Below, piece after piece: positions 9,139 to 19,479 of a stretch of DNA of 64,000 bases. This DNA comes from Methylovulum sp. (GTDB lineage: Bacteria; Pseudomonadota; Gammaproteobacteria; Methylococcales; Methylomonadaceae): the NCBI GenBank assembly GCA_028712695.1, contig JAQTQZ010000013.1:1-64000 (forward strand), read 5' to 3'. The translations under genes were made by a program, and so were the position numbers. Under the pieces are notes generated by a model. That model searched no databases, was not told the origin of the DNA, and was given only the letters and a program-made list of their open reading frames with translations. Position 1 is the stretch's first letter; every line of letters starts with the position of its first letter.

Positions 9139-10045
9139 ACTTGCTGCAAAACAACGCCACCAATTGACTGGTTTAGTTTTGGTGTTGCTGGGCGCTTTTG
9201 GTTTTTCGGCCAAAGCCATACTCATTAAGCTGGCTTATGGGATTGATGGGCAAGTCGATGCGATTACCTTGATGGCTTTGCGTATGCTGTTTTCATTGCC
9301 TTTTTTCTTGGTGGTGGCGATATGGAACAGTAAAAAAGCCAGTGCCGGAAGGTTGTCGAAAAAACATGGGTTGGTGCTCGGTGCTCTGGGGCTGATGGGG
9401 TATTACATCGCCAGTTATCTGGACTTTATCGGCTTGCAGTATATTTCGGCAGGGTTGGAGCGGGTCATCCTGTTCCTTTACCCGACGTTTGTGGTGTTGT
9501 TTTCAGCGCTGGTGCATAAACGCAAAATCACGGTTCGCGTCGGTCTCGCATTGTCGCTAAGTTATGCCGGAATGGTGTTGGTGTTTGTGGAGCATTTGTC
9601 CACCGAGTCCGCCCATATCTGGTTGGGTTCGACATTGGTATTGGGCAGTGCGGTGGTGTTCGCCTGCTTTACCCTAGGTAGCGGCGTGATGACACCGCGC
9701 ATTGGTTCGGCGCGGTTTACCGCATACACTATGACCGTTGCCTGTATTGCAACGCTAGTGCATTTTGCGGTGCGGCACGGCATTGCACTCGGTGGTTTGC
9801 CTGCTGATGTGTATGTGCTCGCCGGATTGATGGCGATTTTTTCCACGGTGTTGCCAGCGTTTTTTATGAATGCGGGAATACGTCGGATCGGTGCCAGCTC
9901 GGCATCCATCATCAGCACCATAGGCCCAATATTGACCTTGGTGCTCGCCTTTTTAGTCTTGGATGAGGCGATTAGCTATTGGCAAGTAGCAGGTACGTTG
10001 CTTGTTTTAGCGGGTGTTTATACCGTCAGTAAAGTTAGCGCTTGA
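9125..10045 (+). CDS. DMT superfamily (EamA) transporter
   Basis: Ten hydrophobic segments, two EamA repeats. Confidence 0.88.
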   Translation: MVMPELAAKQRHQLTGLVLVLLGAFGFSAKAILIKLAYGIDGQVDAITLMALRMLFSLPFFLVVAIWNSKKASAGRLSKKHGLVLGALGLMGYYIASYLDFIGLQYISAGLERVILFLYPTFVVLFSALVHKRKITVRVGLALSLSYAGMVLVFVEHLSTESAHIWLGSTLVLGSAVVFACFTLGSGVMTPRIGSARFTAYTMTVACIATLVHFAVRHGIALGGLPADVYVLAGLMAIFSTVLPAFFMNAGIRRIGASSASIISTIGPILTLVLAFLVLDEAISYWQVAGTLLVLAGVYTVSKVSA

Positions 10046-10082
10046 ATTCTTGTGGCAACAATACAACTTGAAGAGTAAAAAT

Positions 10083-10493
10083 ATGACAATATGCAAAACT
10101 AAAAAATTTGCAGTGCTGGCGGTGATGTCCGCCAGTTTGGTAATAACGGCGTGTGGTAACCAGCCGCTAAGTGAAGACGAGCAAGGTGCAACGGAGCTGG
10201 CAACCCAGGCACCGGACACTAGGCCGCAAGGTTTTGCGGCAATTAAGCAAGCGGCTGCGCAAGGTGATATGGAAGCGCAATATCAGCTTGGCCTTTGGTA
10301 CGAAGAAGACCATCCCGAGTCGCCGCGTGACTTGGTGCGTGCTTATGCGTGGTACAAGTTATCCGCCGAACAGGGCGATTTTGGCGCAAAATACGCCATG
10401 GAACGTTTTGAAGCCCAGTTGACTAATGAGGAACGGGCGACCGCTGAGGATTTGGTCGGGCGGTGGGCGCTTGGGGATGCGCTGGAAAAGTAG
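10083..10493 (+). CDS. Sel1-repeat lipoprotein
   Basis: Lipobox LVITACGN; GDMEAQYQLGLWYEE...AYAWYKLSAEQGDFGAKYAM Sel1 repeat. Confidence 0.8.
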   Translation: MTICKTKKFAVLAVMSASLVITACGNQPLSEDEQGATELATQAPDTRPQGFAAIKQAAAQGDMEAQYQLGLWYEEDHPESPRDLVRAYAWYKLSAEQGDFGAKYAMERFEAQLTNEERATAEDLVGRWALGDALEK

Positions 10494-10505
10494 CTGCGGA
10501 CTGGT

Positions 10506-10537
10506 GTAGATGGGCTTCATGCCGTAGGCCCATCTAC
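10506..10537. terminator. 10-bp perfect inverted repeat between convergent genes
   Basis: gtagatgggc-ttcatgccgtag-gcccatctac. Confidence 0.55.
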
Positions 10538-10555
10538 GATGCTTTACAGACTGGA

Positions 10556-11245
10556 TTATTTAGAAGCGGGCAAAGTGATTTCTATCGTTGCGGGAAGGGT
10601 TTTTATTTTACGTTTAAGCTGATAATTGCCTTTGCTATCGGTTGTAATCGTTTTGTCGGCTTGACCTGCTTGTTTTAAGGTCACGACCACCCCTTTTACC
10701 CCCGCTTTTATCAGGCTGATTTGTCCGTAAACATCGGGTAAAGTGTTCCATTCGCATAGGGTGGAAACCGTGCGCGCACTAGCATCATCGTATCCGGCAA
10801 AGCTGTTTATAGATGAGACGTCTGCCCATAATGAAGTATAGGAAGCGAATTCTGCACCAGTGTACAGCATCAAATAGCTTTCCCCGTATTTGCCGGCATT
10901 ACTTGGCTCCCCATTGCCCCAATTGGTGTAATTCCATTTTTCCCCTGTAGTCCAAACCCACAGCCCTTCTTGTTTCTCATCGGTTGCACCCAACCAAATG
11001 CCATCGGTTTGGGTATTGGTGCTGCCAAAGTTATCCCAAATAAAATTTTCTTCAATATACGAAGTGACGGTTGCCAAATAACCGCCTTTTTCGCTACAAA
11101 CCGCCTTGGCATCCGGCCAGCCCAGGGTTTTGTCAAAGCGTTGATAATAATGTTTGTTGTCTAAGTTTTGGATTCTGGCAGAATCGGCAAACGCCGTGCC
11201 GCTGGCTAAAATGGCGGCGATAATTGTCAGTTGGGTGGTCTTCAT
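10556..11245 (-). CDS. Secreted C-type-lectin-like protein
   Basis: Signal peptide; YYQRFDKTLGWPDAKAVCSEKGGYLATVTS...IWLGATDEKQEGLWVWTTGEKWNYTNWGNGEPSN...STLCEW; C-terminal beta-rich GVVVTLKQAGQADKTITTDSKGNYQL. Confidence 0.85.
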   Translation of the reverse strand: MKTTQLTIIAAILASGTAFADSARIQNLDNKHYYQRFDKTLGWPDAKAVCSEKGGYLATVTSYIEENFIWDNFGSTNTQTDGIWLGATDEKQEGLWVWTTGEKWNYTNWGNGEPSNAGKYGESYLMLYTGAEFASYTSLWADVSSINSFAGYDDASARTVSTLCEWNTLPDVYGQISLIKAGVKGVVVTLKQAGQADKTITTDSKGNYQLKRKIKTLPATIEITLPASK

Positions 11246-11403
11246 GGTGATTTTTCCTAATTAAATAAGTCAATGGGCGGATTTTTCTGGCTAAAGATGG
11301 AGATTCATTTTGCTTGATTAATAAGCACTCTGATTATCAAGCCCCTAAGCCCATGCTACAATCAACCAATTGTTAAGATTTCCACACGTTTTGTTGGTAG
11401 CTT

Positions 11404-11799
11404 ATGAAAATACAGGAAAAATTACGTTTTATGCGCGAAGCCCGCAATTGGTCGCAGGAAGAAATGGCGACAAAACTGAATATGTCCACGAATGGTTACG
11501 CGAAAATTGAACGGGGTGAAACCAAAGCTTCCATCCCCAAACTGGAACAAATTTCCGAAATTTTAGATATGGATTTAATGGAATTGCTGTCTTTCGGCGA
11601 AAAACAAGTCCTTTGCCTGATAGGTGAAAGTAATCACAGCAATAACGGCTGCAATATTATCGGTTCATCCAAAGAATTGGCGGTTGAGATCCAAAACCTG
11701 CAATTGCTTGTCAGTCATAAAGACGAGGTGATTGACCATCAAAAACGCGAAATAGCCTATTTGCAAGAAATGTTGGCAATGTTGAAGGCAACGAAGTAG
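11404..11799 (+). CDS. XRE-family HTH regulator with C-terminal coiled coil
   Basis: LRFMREARNWSQEEMATKLNMSTNGYAKIERGETKASIPKLEQISEIL HTH_3. Confidence 0.88.
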   Translation: MKIQEKLRFMREARNWSQEEMATKLNMSTNGYAKIERGETKASIPKLEQISEILDMDLMELLSFGEKQVLCLIGESNHSNNGCNIIGSSKELAVEIQNLQLLVSHKDEVIDHQKREIAYLQEMLAMLKATK

Positions 11800-11888
11800 C
11801 CCTATCGGGTTAGGTGATAGCTACAACCCTATACACTCATGTAATGACGCATTTTGTCGGTTCTATTTCCGTAACACAACCTACGGCC

Positions 11889-12899
11889 TTAGGTGACATA
11901 ACTTTTCGATCTCCCCCCCGCAATTTCCCTAACCAATTTAGGCACCAAATAACCGGGCAATTTGGCCTGCATTTGCCGGTGCAAGTCCAGCGCCACGGCT
12001 TCGGGCACTTCAAAATGGCCAGTCCCTTTTGCCTTGTCAAGTAAATGCAGGTAATAAGGCAATACGCCCGCTTCAAATAACCGTTCGCTCAGTTCACATA
12101 ACACGCAGCCGTTATCGTTAACCCCTTTTAATAACACCGATTGGTTAAGCAAGGTGAACGGTTGGTTTCTTAGTGAATGGCAGGCGGCTAAAACGTGTCC
12201 GTTAAGCTCATTGGCATGGTTGCAGTGCATGACGATGATTATTTGTTTGCCGCTTTGCTTTAATGTTTCGATAAACTCAGCGGTGATGCGGGCGGGCAGC
12301 ACAATGGGCAGACGGCTGTGGATGCGGATGCGCTTGACATGCTTGACGGCAATTAATTTGTCGAACAGCTGCGCCAATCGGGCATCGCTGAGCAGTAACG
12401 GATCGCCACCACTTAAGATCACTTCGCTGATGCCGGGGTCTTGTTGGATGTAAGTTATTGCCGCCTGTTCGGCTTGCTTGCCCAGTTGCAAGTCGCCGTA
12501 GGGGAAATTCCTGCGGAAACAATAGCGGCAGTTGATGGCGCAACTGCCGGTGTTGATCAACAGCACGCGACCGTGGTATTTGTGCAGCAATCCGGTTTGT
12601 GCGGTGGCGGCAAGGTCGCCGACCGGGTCGTTGGTAAAGCCAGGGTAAGACTGTAATTCATGGCTGACAGGTAATATTTGCCGTAACAATGGGTCATCAG
12701 GATTGCCTTTTTCGATGCAGCTGGCAAAGTTTAGCGGGACGCGCATCGGGAAGTCTCTAGCGGCGGCTTGTGACACCGGCAAATCAGCAACGGTAAGGTT
12801 TAGATAGCGGCATAAGTCAGCAAAATCGGTGAACGCTTCGGCAAGTTGTTGTTGCCAATTTTTAAGGAAATGCGGCGAATCGGGGAAGGGTACAGGCAT
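11889..12899 (-). CDS. epmB: EF-P beta-lysylation protein EpmB (lysine 2,3-aminomutase-like)
   Basis: CAINCRYCFRRNFPY radical SAM motif, EVILSGGDPLLL; adjacent to efp and epmA. Confidence 0.95.
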   Translation of the reverse strand: MPVPFPDSPHFLKNWQQQLAEAFTDFADLCRYLNLTVADLPVSQAAARDFPMRVPLNFASCIEKGNPDDPLLRQILPVSHELQSYPGFTNDPVGDLAATAQTGLLHKYHGRVLLINTGSCAINCRYCFRRNFPYGDLQLGKQAEQAAITYIQQDPGISEVILSGGDPLLLSDARLAQLFDKLIAVKHVKRIRIHSRLPIVLPARITAEFIETLKQSGKQIIIVMHCNHANELNGHVLAACHSLRNQPFTLLNQSVLLKGVNDNGCVLCELSERLFEAGVLPYYLHLLDKAKGTGHFEVPEAVALDLHRQMQAKLPGYLVPKLVREIAGGRSKSYVT

Positions 12900-12986
12900 G
12901 GGGTGTGAGTATTTAAAGTTTCTATCGTGGTAAAGCCTCCATTATAATGGTGCGCTTTTAATAAGTGTGTCACATTCGAGGATAAA

Positions 12987-13556
12987 ATGGCTGTTTACAG
13001 TACAAATGAGTTTAAATCTGGGTTAAAAGTCATGTTGGATAATGACCCTTGCGCCATCATTGAAAATGAGTTTGTCAAACCAGGCAAAGGGCAAGCGTTT
13101 AACCGGGTCAAAATCAGGAACCTGAAAACCGGTCGGGTGATTGAGCGGACTTTTAAATCAGGCGAATCATTGGAAGGGGCAGATGTCGTTGATGTTGAGA
13201 TGCAGTACCTTTATAACGATGGTGAATTTAGGCATTTTATGGTGCAGGATACGTTTGAACAGTATCAGGCCGACAATAAAATCGTTGGCGATGCCGCACA
13301 TTGGTTGAAAGATCAGGATTTTTGCACAGTGACGTTATGGAACGATTCGCCGTTGGCAGTGACCCCCGCCAATTTTGTCGAGTTGGCTATTGTGGAAACC
13401 GATCCAGGTGTCCGTGGTGATACCTCTGGCGGTGGCGGTAAACCAGCCAAGCTGGATACTGGGGCAGTGGTCAGGGTGCCTTTGTTTGTGCAACAGGGTG
13501 AAGTCATTAAGGTGGACACCCGTACCGGCGAATACATTTCACGCGTAAAAGAGTAG
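12987..13556 (+). CDS. efp: Elongation factor P
   Basis: [61 protein letters not shown]. Confidence 0.97.
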   Translation: MAVYSTNEFKSGLKVMLDNDPCAIIENEFVKPGKGQAFNRVKIRNLKTGRVIERTFKSGESLEGADVVDVEMQYLYNDGEFRHFMVQDTFEQYQADNKIVGDAAHWLKDQDFCTVTLWNDSPLAVTPANFVELAIVETDPGVRGDTSGGGGKPAKLDTGAVVRVPLFVQQGEVIKVDTRTGEYISRVKE

Positions 13557-14533
13557 TGCAAACCGATTGGCAGCCTACCTGTAGTTTGGAGCTGTTGCGG
13601 CTAAGGGCGCGTCTGTTTGGGCAAATACGCGAATTTTTTGCGGGGCGTGGCGTGCTTGAAGTGGAAACGCCATTGCTAAGCCAAGCTTTAGGAACAGATC
13701 CGCAACTGGCTTTTTTTAGCACGCAATACGAATCATTGCCTAATCAGTCCACGCTGTTTCTGCAAACGTCACCTGAGTTTGCGATGAAGCGGCTGTTGGC
13801 AGCGGGTAGCGGATCAATCTATCAAATTTGTAAAGCCTTTAGAAATGGCGAGGCAGGGCGCTTTCATAATCCTGAATTTACCCTGCTCGAATGGTATCGG
13901 GTCGGTTTCGACTTGCCGCAATTAATGACTGAAGTTGATGATCTGATAAGCTTGCTGTTTTTCGATTATGGTTTACAGGTAACGCAACGCATCAGTTATC
14001 GTGATGTTTTTCAGCAGTATACGGGCCTTGATCCGTTGGTGTTTTCCCATCATGCGTATTGTGCTTACGCGCTAGCGCAGGGTATTCCGGAAGCGGTGAC
14101 GATTTGCGCTGACGACCACGCTTTGTGGTTGGATTTTTTATTCAGCCATAAGGTTCAGCCGCATCTGGGTAAAAATGCGTTATGTATGGTATATGGCTAC
14201 CCTTCTTGCCAGTCATCACTGGCTAGAATCAGTCCGGAAAATAAAGGGATTGCTGAGCGTGTGGAGCTCTTTATAAAGGGTGTTGAACTTGGTAACGGTT
14301 ATTATGAATTAACCGATGCGGTAGAACAGGAACGACGCTTTAACGAGGAAATTGGTATCAGGCAACAACGAAAACAACCTGTTGCTGTCAAAGATGAACG
14401 TTTTCTTGCGGCACTGTATTCTGGGTTGCCAGATTGTTCAGGCATGGCAATAGGTTTAGATCGCTTGTTAATGTTGTTATCTGCCTGCGAATCTATCGGT
14501 GATACGCTTAGCTTCTCTATACACAGGGCTTAA
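13556..14533 (+). CDS. epmA: EF-P lysine aminoacylase EpmA (PoxA/GenX)
   Basis: LysRS-like class II core: LQTSPEFAMKRLLAAGSGSIYQICKAFRNGEAGRFHNPEFTLLEWYR, GMAIGLDRLLML; GTG start overlaps efp stop. Confidence 0.95.
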   Translation: MQTDWQPTCSLELLRLRARLFGQIREFFAGRGVLEVETPLLSQALGTDPQLAFFSTQYESLPNQSTLFLQTSPEFAMKRLLAAGSGSIYQICKAFRNGEAGRFHNPEFTLLEWYRVGFDLPQLMTEVDDLISLLFFDYGLQVTQRISYRDVFQQYTGLDPLVFSHHAYCAYALAQGIPEAVTICADDHALWLDFLFSHKVQPHLGKNALCMVYGYPSCQSSLARISPENKGIAERVELFIKGVELGNGYYELTDAVEQERRFNEEIGIRQQRKQPVAVKDERFLAALYSGLPDCSGMAIGLDRLLMLLSACESIGDTLSFSIHRA

Positions 14534-14599
14534 GGCTTTACTGTGTTATAATTGCCGCCTAATTTTTATTCATATCCAGATGTTTTCTTAACTGCCTAC

Positions 14600-16915
14600 A
14601 TGAAATCAAATATTGTTTCTCGCTTGTTGTTGCTTTGTTTGCTTGCCTCTCAGGCTGTTAAAAGCGATGAAGGGTTTGTTGTTGGCGATATTCAGGTAAA
14701 AGGGTTGCAACGTATTTCTTTGGGTACGGTGTATAACTATTTGCCGGTCAATGTGGGCGAAAAATTTTCTGCCGAGAATGTTGCGCCCGCTATCAGGGCA
14801 TTGTTTAAGACGGGTTTTTTTAAGGATATTACCTTGGAACGGGAGGGTTCAACATTGGTTGTTAATGTTGTTGAGCGCCCTGCAATCGCTAAAATTATTT
14901 TTGAAGGTAATAAGGATTTGTCCAAGGACGATTTAAAAAAAGCCCTTGATAAAATCGGCTTGTCTGAAGGTAAAACCTTTGATCGGCAGATACTGGATAA
15001 GGTTGAGCAAGAGCTGAGCCGCCAATATCTAAGCCATGGTAAATATGGCGTGAAGATTAAAACGGATGTTTCGGTGCTAACGCGAAATCGGGTGGGGATT
15101 CATATCACTATTTCTGAAGGCAGGGTTGCCAAGATTAAGGAAATTAATATTGTTGGCAACACGGTTTTCGACGACAAAGCCTTGTTGGGCACAATGGAAT
15201 TAAGCATATCCAACTTGTTGTCTTTCTACACTAAAGATGACCAGTATTCCAAGCAAAAACTATCGGCTGACTTGGAAACTTTACGTTCTTATTACCTTGA
15301 CCGCGGTTATATTAATTTCTCGATTGAATCTACCCAGGTCGCTATTACGCCTGATAAAAAAGACATTTATGTCACTATTAATATCAAAGAGGGTGACGTT
15401 TATACGCTAGACAAGGTAAAACTGGCGGGTAATTTGGTTGTTGCGCCGGAAGAGCTTATCAAATTAGTCAGCGTTGGCCCAGGGGAGGTGTTTTCCAGAA
15501 AGAATGCCACTGAAACCTCTAAAGCTATTTCTGACCGTTTAGGTAATGATGGTTATGCCTTTGCCAACGTCAATATGGTGCCGGAAATTGATGAGAAAGC
15601 TAAAACGGTGTCGATGACGTTTTTTGTCGATCCAGGCAAGCGGGCTTACGTCCATCACATTAATTTTAGCGGCAATACCAAAACACGGGATGAAGTGATG
15701 CGCCGTGAAATGCGCCAGATGGAATCAAGCTGGGCATCGAGCGCAAAAATTGAACGTTCAAAGACGCGTCTTGAGCGATTAGGTTATTTTGAGTCGGTGA
15801 ATGTTGAAACGCCGCCTGTGGTGGGCACTAACGACCAGATTGACGTCAATTATTCAATTGTTGAAAAAGCTTCGGGCAATTTATCTGCGGGTGTGGGTTT
15901 CTCCCAAGTGCAAGGGATAGTGTTAAATGCCAATATTTCCCAAGACAACGTGTTTGGGTCAGGCAAGCGGGTTAATGTTGCTTTTAACAACAGCAATTAC
16001 CTTACTAGTTACCAATTCGGCTTTTTCAATCCTTATTTTACGCCGGATGGTGTGAGCTTGGGATATAACTTGGGCTATACAAAACGTAACGCCGGACAAA
16101 TCAACATTGCAAATTATTCTACCAATGTGCTAAATGCGGGCTTTGATTTCGGGATTCCATTAAATGAATTTGATCAGCTACGTTTTGGCTTCGATGCTAA
16201 GCATACTGATTTGAGCACTACCACTTTCTCATCTCGGCAAATAAGTGATTTTATCAACACACAAGGTAATGCTTTCTTGACCTTGTCGCCTACCATAAAT
16301 TGGACACATGACACGCTCAATAGGGCAATTTTCCCTAGTAGTGGAGGACAGCAGCGTTTATCAGGCTTAATAACGGTTCCTGGTAGCGACTTAAGCTATT
16401 ATAAAGTCAGCTACAAACATCAGCTCTATTTCCCTTTGGCTAAGGATTTCACCTTTAGGCTACAAGGCGAGGCTGCTTATGGCGATGGTTATGGCGGCAC
16501 TAAAAACTTACCTTTTTTCGAAAATTATTTTGCTGGCGGAACGGGGTCTGTGCGGGGTTTTAAGAATAACACTTTAGGGCCTAGGGACTCCAACTCTTAT
16601 CCTTTGGGCGGGTCGACTAAGGTTATTGGTAATGCCGAACTGTTTTTCCCTGTCCCTTTCTTGTCAGAGACAAAGTCTGTGCGTCTGGGGACTTTTTTTG
16701 ACGTGGGTACGGTTAGCAACGGCTTTAATCTTGGTAATATGCGCTATTCTGGAGGGCTTTCGGGGGAATGGCTGTCACCGTTCGGTGCTTTATCTGTGAG
16801 CGCCGCAGTGCCATTAAATTCAGGTAGTAGCAGTTATACAGACAGTGCCGGTAATTTGCAGAACATAAAAGATCAAAAACAGTTGTTTCAATTTAACTTC
16901 GGTCAAAATTTCTGA
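14600..16915 (+). CDS. bamA: Outer membrane protein assembly factor BamA
   Basis: Five POTRA repeats and a barrel with GGTGSVRGF; ends in F. Confidence 0.96.
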   Translation: MKSNIVSRLLLLCLLASQAVKSDEGFVVGDIQVKGLQRISLGTVYNYLPVNVGEKFSAENVAPAIRALFKTGFFKDITLEREGSTLVVNVVERPAIAKIIFEGNKDLSKDDLKKALDKIGLSEGKTFDRQILDKVEQELSRQYLSHGKYGVKIKTDVSVLTRNRVGIHITISEGRVAKIKEINIVGNTVFDDKALLGTMELSISNLLSFYTKDDQYSKQKLSADLETLRSYYLDRGYINFSIESTQVAITPDKKDIYVTINIKEGDVYTLDKVKLAGNLVVAPEELIKLVSVGPGEVFSRKNATETSKAISDRLGNDGYAFANVNMVPEIDEKAKTVSMTFFVDPGKRAYVHHINFSGNTKTRDEVMRREMRQMESSWASSAKIERSKTRLERLGYFESVNVETPPVVGTNDQIDVNYSIVEKASGNLSAGVGFSQVQGIVLNANISQDNVFGSGKRVNVAFNNSNYLTSYQFGFFNPYFTPDGVSLGYNLGYTKRNAGQINIANYSTNVLNAGFDFGIPLNEFDQLRFGFDAKHTDLSTTTFSSRQISDFINTQGNAFLTLSPTINWTHDTLNRAIFPSSGGQQRLSGLITVPGSDLSYYKVSYKHQLYFPLAKDFTFRLQGEAAYGDGYGGTKNLPFFENYFAGGTGSVRGFKNNTLGPRDSNSYPLGGSTKVIGNAELFFPVPFLSETKSVRLGTFFDVGTVSNGFNLGNMRYSGGLSGEWLSPFGALSVSAAVPLNSGSSSYTDSAGNLQNIKDQKQLFQFNFGQNF

Positions 16916-17027
16916 GAAGGGCTTTCAGTTTGATTCCCTTATCCCTTATCCCCTATAATCTGATGAAATGGCAGTGATACGTTTTACTGTACTAATTATT
17001 TAACCCTATCCGGAGACTGATTTACTA

Positions 17028-17528
17028 ATGAAAACAAAAATTGCTTTATTTTTAGGACTGTTACTGGCTGCAAATGTGAGCTATGCCGAATTAAAGATTG
17101 GTTTTGTCAATATCCCCGCGGTTCTTGAAAAAGCACCGCAGGCTGAAAAGGCTAAGAAGCGTTTGGAATTAGAATTTTCGCCACGTGATAAACAATTAGT
17201 CTCACAACAAAAAGAAATCCAAAGCAAAGAAGAGAGAATGTCCAGAGATGGTTCTGTTATGAGTGATACCGAACGTGCTAATTTAGAAAAAGACATTCTG
17301 AATAAAAAAAGGGACGCTAAACGGTCACAGCAGGAATTTAGTGAAGATTTTAACGCACGTCGTAATGAAGAATTGGGAAAATTACAACGCCGTATCGTTG
17401 AGGCGATACGATCAATTGCCAAAGATCAACACTATGATTTATTACTGACCGATGGCGTGATTTATGCCAGTGAACAGATCGATGTGACAGCCCAAGTCCA
17501 GCAAAAATTATCAACCATGCCCGAGTAA
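17028..17528 (+). CDS. skp: OmpH/Skp periplasmic chaperone
   Basis: Signal peptide, [36 protein letters not shown]; directly after bamA. Confidence 0.92.
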   Translation: MKTKIALFLGLLLAANVSYAELKIGFVNIPAVLEKAPQAEKAKKRLELEFSPRDKQLVSQQKEIQSKEERMSRDGSVMSDTERANLEKDILNKKRDAKRSQQEFSEDFNARRNEELGKLQRRIVEAIRSIAKDQHYDLLLTDGVIYASEQIDVTAQVQQKLSTMPE

Positions 17529-17581
17529 TAAACGGTTTTCATTTACATCACAATAACTCTACAGTGAAGCGCTCAAAAAAC

Positions 17582-18025
17582 ATGTCTATAAAATTAGATA
17601 TTTTACAAATACAAGAATTCTTGCCGCACAGGTATCCTTTCCTATTAGTGGATAAGGTCATTGAGTGCAAACCTGGTGTTAGGTTATTAGGCGTAAAAAA
17701 CGTTACTTATAACGAGCCGTTTTTTCAGGGGCATTTCCCACAAAAACCTATTATGCCTGGCGTACTTATTTTAGAGGCTCTAGCCCAGGCAACTGGATTG
17801 TTGGCTTCAGAAACTGCGCGTGAAGAATTGGCCGGAATGATTTATTACTTAGTGGGTATCGATAAGGCTAAATTTAAACGACCGGTGGTGCCTGGTGACC
17901 AATTGATGCTAGAAGCGAGGTTTGTTAAAAGTAAGCGCAATATTTGGGCATTCGAATGTAGCGCGGAAGTCGATGGTGAATTTGTTGCCAGCGCCGAAAT
18001 CCGCTGTGCGGCAGTGGTGGACTAA
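17582..18025 (+). CDS. fabZ: 3-hydroxyacyl-ACP dehydratase FabZ
   Basis: [38 protein letters not shown]. Confidence 0.96.
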   Translation: MSIKLDILQIQEFLPHRYPFLLVDKVIECKPGVRLLGVKNVTYNEPFFQGHFPQKPIMPGVLILEALAQATGLLASETAREELAGMIYYLVGIDKAKFKRPVVPGDQLMLEARFVKSKRNIWAFECSAEVDGEFVASAEIRCAAVVD

Positions 18026-18027
18026 CT

Positions 18028-18798
18028 TTGATCCATTCTACCGCTATCATTGATAGCCGCGCTGATTTGGCTGATGACGTAGTGGTTGGGCCTTTCTCGG
18101 TGATAGGGCCCCATGTGACCGTTGCTTCTGGTACGGTCATTGGTTCCCATGTTGTTATCAAAGGATCCACTTCGATCGGTAAGCATAACCGCATCTATCA
18201 ATTTTCTTCCATTGGGGAAGACCCGCAAGACAAGAAATATGCGGCTGAAGTGACCCGGCTTGAAATTGGCGACAGAAACACCATCCGTGAATTTACGTCA
18301 ATGCACCGTGGCACCCAACAAGATCATAGTGTCACGCAAATAGGCAGCGATAATTTATTTATGGCTTACACGCATGTGGCTCATGATTGTGTTATCGGTG
18401 ATCATGTGATTATGGCCAATGGCGCCTCTTTAGCGGGGCATGTGCATTTAAATAACCACGCAATTTTAGGTGGCTTTACCTTAGTGCATCAGTTTACCCA
18501 GATAGGCCAATATAGTTTTGCGGCTATGGGTAGCGCCATCACTCAAGATATTCCACCTTTTATTATGGTCGGTGGTAGGCCAACCAAACCTCATGGTATT
18601 AATTCAGTGGGCATGGAGCGCAATGGGATAACTGCCGAAGACATCCGCTTGATACGAAAAGCCTATAAGATCATTTATAAAATGAACCTCCGCCTTGAAG
18701 ACGCGATAGAACAAATGGAAGATATTGCTGGAGACAGTAAAGAAGTGTCTGATATGGTCAGTTTTTTGCGTAATGTCAACAGAGGCATACTGCGATAG
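18028..18798 (+). CDS. lpxA: UDP-N-acetylglucosamine acyltransferase LpxA
   Basis: Hexapeptide repeats; GSDNLFMAYTHVAHDCVIGDHVIMANGASLAGHV; TTG start. Confidence 0.95.
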   Translation: MIHSTAIIDSRADLADDVVVGPFSVIGPHVTVASGTVIGSHVVIKGSTSIGKHNRIYQFSSIGEDPQDKKYAAEVTRLEIGDRNTIREFTSMHRGTQQDHSVTQIGSDNLFMAYTHVAHDCVIGDHVIMANGASLAGHVHLNNHAILGGFTLVHQFTQIGQYSFAAMGSAITQDIPPFIMVGGRPTKPHGINSVGMERNGITAEDIRLIRKAYKIIYKMNLRLEDAIEQMEDIAGDSKEVSDMVSFLRNVNRGILR

Positions 18799-18809
18799 GT
18801 TATTAGCAG

Positions 18810-19403
18810 ATGGTCGCTAATAACCTAATGGTAAATTATCAAGGCTTCCTTATTGCTGGTGTCGATGAGGCGGGGCGCGGCCCTTTGGCTGGGCCAGTCG
18901 TTGCTGCCGCAGTTATTTTAAATCCTTCAAACCCCATTACCGGCCTTGCCGATTCTAAAAAGCTGAGCGAAACCAAGCGTGATCAGCTTTCTGTAATCAT
19001 CATGCGCTCTGCTTTAAGTTGGTCTATAGCCGCAGCCAGTGTGGCAGAAATTGATGAACTTAACATACTTCAGGCGACCTTGCTGGCTATGCGGCGGGCA
19101 GTGCTGGGATTGCATGTCCGACCGGAGCAAGTGCTGGTGGATGGTAACCAATTGCCAGAGCTGCCTATTCCCGCAGAGGCAATCGTTAAAGGCGATAGCA
19201 AAGTGCAGGCAATTAGTGCTGCGTCTATACTCGCAAAAGTGGAGCGGGATAGATTAATGTACGACTATCATACGCAATATCCCGACTTTTCCTTTCATCG
19301 TCATAAAGGCTATGGCACTCAACAGCATTTAGCCGAAATCCATCAATACGGCGTTTTAGATATCCATCGAAAGACATTTAAGCCGGTAAAAAAATACCTG
19401 TAA
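18810..19403 (+). CDS. rnhB: Ribonuclease HII
   Basis: [55 protein letters not shown]. Confidence 0.96.
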   Translation: MVANNLMVNYQGFLIAGVDEAGRGPLAGPVVAAAVILNPSNPITGLADSKKLSETKRDQLSVIIMRSALSWSIAAASVAEIDELNILQATLLAMRRAVLGLHVRPEQVLVDGNQLPELPIPAEAIVKGDSKVQAISAASILAKVERDRLMYDYHTQYPDFSFHRHKGYGTQQHLAEIHQYGVLDIHRKTFKPVKKYL

Positions 19404-19479
19404 ATATTTTGGCAAAATCAACTACTCTGCTACACAGCTTAGTTATAATGCAATGGAAAATAACTTTTGAGGTATAGCA

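Noticed and set aside
12154-12453. 99-aa plus-strand ORF
   Set aside because: Antisense of epmB, no recognisable motif.
16930-16965. Short cccttat direct repeats downstream of bamA
   Set aside because: Only two units, intergenic, no consistent structure; likely chance.
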